Shown one piece after another: positions 60,000 through 64,000 of a DNA stretch of 64,000 nucleotides (position 1 is the first letter of the stretch; each line of letters begins with the position of its first letter). The notes below the pieces were generated by a model. It saw only the letters and a program-made list of their open reading frames with translations. It did not search any database and was not told the DNA's origin. Source of the stretch: Stenopsyche tienmushanensis (lineage: Eukaryota > Arthropoda > Insecta > Trichoptera > Stenopsychidae); contig WACJ01000305.1 of NCBI GenBank assembly GCA_008973525.1, positions 62,001 to 126,000 of the forward strand. The letters are read 5' to 3'. The translations under genes were made by a program, and so were the position numbers.

Positions 60000-61315
60000 A
60001 ACCTCATATCATTCTCAAAATTTAATTTATTTCTATCTTTCAAACGAAGAACCCTCCCAGAAATACATAGACACAAATGGAACTAAAACTTCGATTTCGT
60101 GTCAATGTAGTTTATTTTTCTTTCAGCTCAGGGAAGTAACGCTGAAGTTCATTCTCAAGAGATTCAAGATGCCCACAAATATCCTCCTTAAAATTTTAAT
60201 TCATTTCGCCTTCAGATTCATCTAACACACTGCAGAATTTATCAAACATTGCAATGTTTCTAAGATTTATTTTTCTTCGCCAGTTTTGCAGCTTGGATAA
60301 AAATGCCCTGATATTATCGTGACATGCGATAATATTTGTTTCCTTTCCCTGAAGTTTCAGGTTAAGACTATTTTGCTGTTCTAATATATATCTGCTAGTT
60401 ATGCTACTCTTTTCAGTCAAGCTTTGTCGATAAAGTGTAGCAAAATGTCATGTTTCTCTTGCACTTCCAGGAACAAATCGGTTTCATCAATTCAGACACG
60501 ATTCACAACTGTTCCTTTCGACAAGCAGCCTACTGCCATGTAGAAAATAATAACATCGTGATCAGAATCCATGTCTTTGCACAGCTTTTTAAGCAGATGG
60601 GTGTTAAGAGCTCCAGATTTGATGTAATTTACGATTTTTATCAACGAATGAAGTACCTCTTGCAGACTTGCAGAAAACGGCATACCGGTGAATCATGCAG
60701 TTTGCTTGGGGAGCTATTTCTTTTACTTTTTTTATGAAAGCCCGATTTTGACCCAAGCTTAGATGGTGCACCATCCGTATACATTTGTTCCACTTTAATC
60801 TTCCAGTCTCAAAAATGGTATATATCTTCTCTATAATATCTTCACTTTTTGTAGTAGTTTCAAGTTCACTACAAAATAGAAACTCTTCTTTGATATGAAT
60901 GAATATATTTCACGAAGACAAGCAACTTAGCACACGATTATAGGTCTGTGGATTCATCAACTTGAAAAGAAGACAACGGTGAAACCTTGATTTCTTTTAA
61001 AATCTACTCTTTAATATCTAGGTTTTTTTTGTTTAGCAATTTCCAGTGCGACTTTATATGATGATTGCACTGATGCTATGAACCATTGCTGAAAACGTCC
61101 TATTCGATCAAGTCTGATGTCTGCAACTAGTTTCATGCCAACGACAGAACTCTAAATCCTTTTTAGTATTTTCTGAATGCTTCACTTGAGTGATGTTTGA
61201 GTTTTGAAGGTTTATTCTTCTGAATACTTAAACTTACTGAATAAATATTGCATTTTGGTGAATATTTTTTTTAGTTGACTGTATAAGTTGGCGACCCTTA
61301 GGTTGGGAACCAATG
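60000..61315 (-). mobile_element. ZBED5/FAM200-type hAT remnant
   Basis: On the minus strand, transposase blocks occur in the right order: CTDGAPSKLGSKSGFHKKSK (near 60770), then LHSLIKIVNYIKSGALNTHL and DMDSDHDVIIFYMAVGCLSK (60492-60683), then LNLKLQGKETNIIACHDNIR and AFLSKLQNWRRKINLRNIAM (60196-60420), continuing to HLESLENELQRYFPELK (about 60125). Stops interrupt it. The right terminus reads inward CATTGGTTCCCAACC (61301-61315), a hAT end. The left terminus was not found. Confidence 0.78.
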
Positions 61316-62938
61316 CCATAGACGTTAAAATCAATGATACTACAATTATAGACCGTGAAAATAGCTTAGAAAAGGCAATTATTGTTCCATAAGAATAGAA
61401 GAAATTATGATAAATAATTAATCATATGGTTTTTATATTGACTTTTTGCTATTCCAATAGAAAGCCAATGCTTATGTCTTTGATATAACTTTTTATGTGT
61501 TTATATATTTTAAAAATGTGATCGCCAATCACTTTTTTCTATAATATAGATCCACAATCAGGTGGGCGTATTCAATGGAATTGAAAATGCAAAAAGTTCC
61601 CTTAAACATTTTTACATGAATGGCGTGCATTATTTAATTCTTCGCCAAAAATTATCTCATAAATTGAAAGTTTCGTGTATTCCAATTATGGAAAAAATTG
61701 TGCGCGTGGGTAAATTTGCAAAATTTCATTGCATATATTTATATCTTACTTTATCAACGTCAATTTCGTGAGCTTTCACAACTCATCCACCCGCAATTAC
61801 TCATATTGTTGATTCGGGCAATTTCGCAAAGTATTTTCGTGATTATTCCCACGACGCAAGACACAAGTTTCTAAACGACCCGATAAACCGTAAAGCCAAA
61901 AACCAAATAGTAATGCGATTCGCTTATTGTTATGAAAAGGTGCGAATCGCTGCGATTGCACAACGACATGTATTAATGGACCGTTGTGCAAATATGTGGA
62001 AGATGTGGACAAAGCAAACATACTCGCACCTTGTCGATGCATCGATCTGTTACTCCCAACATGCGTTGTGTTCATTATTCGAACACTTTCTTTATTGGCT
62101 TGCGCAATCAGATCTAGCGGAAAGTGTTCCGCATATAGCGCTTTGTGTCTCGACATCTCCTCCATTTTGACCTGATATGTCAAGCACGTCGATTTGACCT
62201 ATGACCCGACGGGACTCACTTTTATTACGACACAATAACATCATTATTATTTCAATATTAAATCTCACTTTCGTACTGGCTCGGTCGCTGACATTCCAGC
62301 GAACATCAAACTAATGGAAAAATATTCTACCATTTTATGCCAATGTGAAGCATTCATTGTAAAATGGATATTGAGATAAATCAATACTAACCCTTTTAGG
62401 TAAACCTGTGCAATATTATGAATTATCTTATTTATGTTTTTAGGAGAGAATATCCAAAAACTATATCTATACAAGATTGAACTAGAAACGAATACATACT
62501 ATGTAATATTGGCTTTTAATGCAATTTATGCAAGTAAAGAAAATTTCTAGATTGACAATAGTACCAGAAGAAGAGAGAAATGGAAGCATACGAGTTCTTT
62601 GTGATATGGTGGTCTTTATTTTTCGACTTTTAAAAAAATGGTCGGTCACTTGTCATATGATTTTCTGTCCTAAATAAAATGATTACGTGTTTTTTATTTA
62701 AAAAAAGAAGATTTTAGAGGTCGTTACCACAAGTCAAAGTTTCAATAAAAAACGTTGTATGGCCACTTAACTATTAATCTGACTTATTGATTCTGGTATG
62801 TTTATTAGTCTATGTTGAGGTGGAATAGCATGCAGAAAGACTTACTACTTCACTGCAGTCAAACCTCTTCCATTTCCACCCTTTCTTAATTCTTTCCTAC
62901 TATACTTGATTTTTTTTTATTTAAACATCAGTTTAAAC
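61316..62938. other. gene-free stretch
   Basis: Open frames at 61797-62183 (-) and 61913-62175 (+) overlap each other and carry no motif. A segment TTTTAAAAATGTGATCGCCA near 61509-61528 has a similar copy near 1513-1532 and may be a shared old repeat. Confidence 0.4.
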
Positions 62939-64000
62939 CAGTGATTCCCAAAGTGGTCTATATCGACCCCCAGGGGTCTATGACAACCTGTAAGGGGTCT
63001 ACGTCAGCGAAAAAAAAAAATTGGGGTCCATGAAACGAAAATGGGGGTCCACGATAATGGATCTCAACACATACATTGATAGTACTTATTTACTTATATC
63101 ATTTTATTTTATAATATAAAGACATATTTTTTAGACAGGGTTGGTTGACGGAATACTACATTCGGCAGACGAAGCTGTCGACTATGATGTTTGTTTTTTT
63201 AATGACGTTAATAATTTAGTTCGTGACGGTGCACGAATTAAATTTTTTTTTTTATGATTTTTTTTTTTTAAATCTTGTCCAAAATTTTGGTAGATCATAA
63301 TGTCAATGTCGTGCAATCTCCGTCCGTCGGTGTCTGAAAAGTTAGCAGACGACGTGACCCCGAACCATTATCGAAGGAGTTAGGTTGGGGTATGTTAGGT
63401 TGGGGTATGTTAGGTTGGGGTATGTTAGGTTGGGGTATGTGAGGTTGGGCTATGTGAGGTTGGGTTGTGTTAACCAAACCTAACATACCCAAACCCAACC
63501 CAACATACCCCAACCTCACATAGCCCAACCTCACATAGCCCAACCTCACATAGCCCAACCTCACATACCTCAACCTAACTCCTTCGATAATGTTCGGGGT
63601 CACGTCGTCTGCTAACTTTTCAGACACCGACGGACGGAGATTGCACGACATTGACATTATGATCTACCAAAATTTTGGACAAAATAAAAAAAAAAAAATT
63701 ATTACGTTGGCTTGGTTTTGGCCAATTTAGGTTGTAAATGTTGTAATAGTGCCAAACTTACATATAAGAGACGGGAAGAAAAAAAAAGTTTGTGAAGATT
63801 CCTCACCCACAGAAACAAACAAAATTTTACAAAATTTAATATGGTTAATTTGCAGTTACAATGCGACAGTTTAAATTTGATTAAAACAAAGTCCATCTTA
63901 TCAGCGTTTCTTGCCAGAGTTAAACTAATGAAGCAAAATATTGGATGGGACGAATTTTCTCAGTTCCCCAATTTGTCACCGATAAACTGCCAGGAAAGAC
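62939..64000 (+). mobile_element. hAT transposon entering the window (ZBED-type), interrupted by a hairpin element, partial
   Basis: It begins CAGTGATTCCCAAAGTGGTC, then CTATATCGACCCCCAGGGGT, the typical start of this hAT class. The eight bases before it (GTTTAAAC, 62931-62938) would be the target duplication; the partner copy is outside the window. Near the right edge an open + strand frame (63841-64000) reads NLQLQCDSLNLIKTKSILSA then FLARVKLMKQNIGWDEFSQF, which looks like the central part of a ZBED-type hAT transposase. A 408-bp palindrome sits between the end and the frame. Confidence 0.65.
63275..63682. repeat. nearly perfect 408-bp palindrome (fold-back element) with tandem-repeat core
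   Basis: The outer arms are practically identical when one is inverted: TTGTCCAAAATTTTGGTAGA at 63275-63294 and its complement at 63663-63682. The match continues through the CGTCCGTCGGTGTCTGAAAA block to GAAGGAGTTAGGTTGGGG, with a one-base indel (CGAACCATT against CGAACATT). Inside, a 15-bp unit (TAGGTTGGGGTATGT and variants) is repeated about six times on the left and, inverted, about as often on the right. The two series meet near 63470 at GTTAACCAAACC. Poly-T on the left and poly-A on the right extend the symmetry. A minus-strand open frame here is just the repeat translated. Confidence 0.9.

Noticed and set aside
59809..60225. 138-codon + strand frame
   Set aside because: It spans the junction of a mariner fragment (recognisable in another frame) and hAT sequence whose coding strand is minus.
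63295..63657. 120-codon minus-strand frame rich in RLGYV and QPNIP repeats
   Set aside because: It is simply the translation of the palindrome's tandem repeat.

Overview
This is a window of an animal nuclear genome, almost certainly an insect. It is AT-rich, its genes carry GT-AG introns, poly(A) signals are AATAAA, and the transposons are the usual insect families (mariner, Kolobok, ZBED-type hAT, non-LTR, pogo-like MITEs). Nothing in it looks bacterial, and no rRNA, tRNA or CRISPR array was seen. Two genes can be rebuilt exon by exon, both on the minus strand. Exon borders were read by eye from splice signals and checked by reading-frame phase.

Layout, left to right. At 3-125 an open + strand tail ends in a stop, with AATAAA at 383-388; it may be the 3' end of a gene entering from the left. 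At 1894-3238 (-) lies a complete five-exon SURF1 gene (280 aa), a mitochondrial cytochrome c oxidase assembly factor. At 4608-17874 (-) lie seven exons of a corin-like type II membrane protein, in the order transmembrane segment, Ser/Thr-rich stem, frizzled domain, two LDL-receptor class A repeats, mucin-like linker, third LDLa repeat, stop. No scavenger-receptor or trypsin-like protease domain follows. A 266-codon start exon at 42949-43746 (-) fits upstream in phase and is probably its cytoplasmic N-terminus. That would give a 982-residue protein across 39 kb, with a 25-kb first intron.

Most of the rest is intronic or intergenic DNA carrying transposons. These are a Kolobok element with perfect 19-bp ends and TTAA duplication (9255-10853), a hAT remnant with 8-bp duplication (12427-13208), a mellifera-type mariner (18946-19843), mariner debris around a minisatellite (24750-25395), a 2.5-kb hAT with perfect 8-bp duplication and a nested inverted repeat (25396-27935), another mariner piece (27985-28690), three copies of a pogo/Tigger-like MITE (34322, 38954, 41559) plus a fourth inside a corin intron (6040-6569), and a decayed second Kolobok (about 45160-46490).

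From 46.5 kb to the right end no host exon was found. That part holds a dead non-LTR retrotransposon fragment (53669-54500), a mariner fragment joined to a ZBED-type hAT (59690-61315), and another hAT entering at 62939 that is interrupted by an almost perfect 408-bp hairpin with a tandem-repeat core (63275-63682). No new multi-gene system was seen. The most interesting points are the protease-less corin architecture, the long hairpin, the Kolobok copy keeping an intact C-terminal ORF, and the MITE family that keeps a short conserved coding segment.
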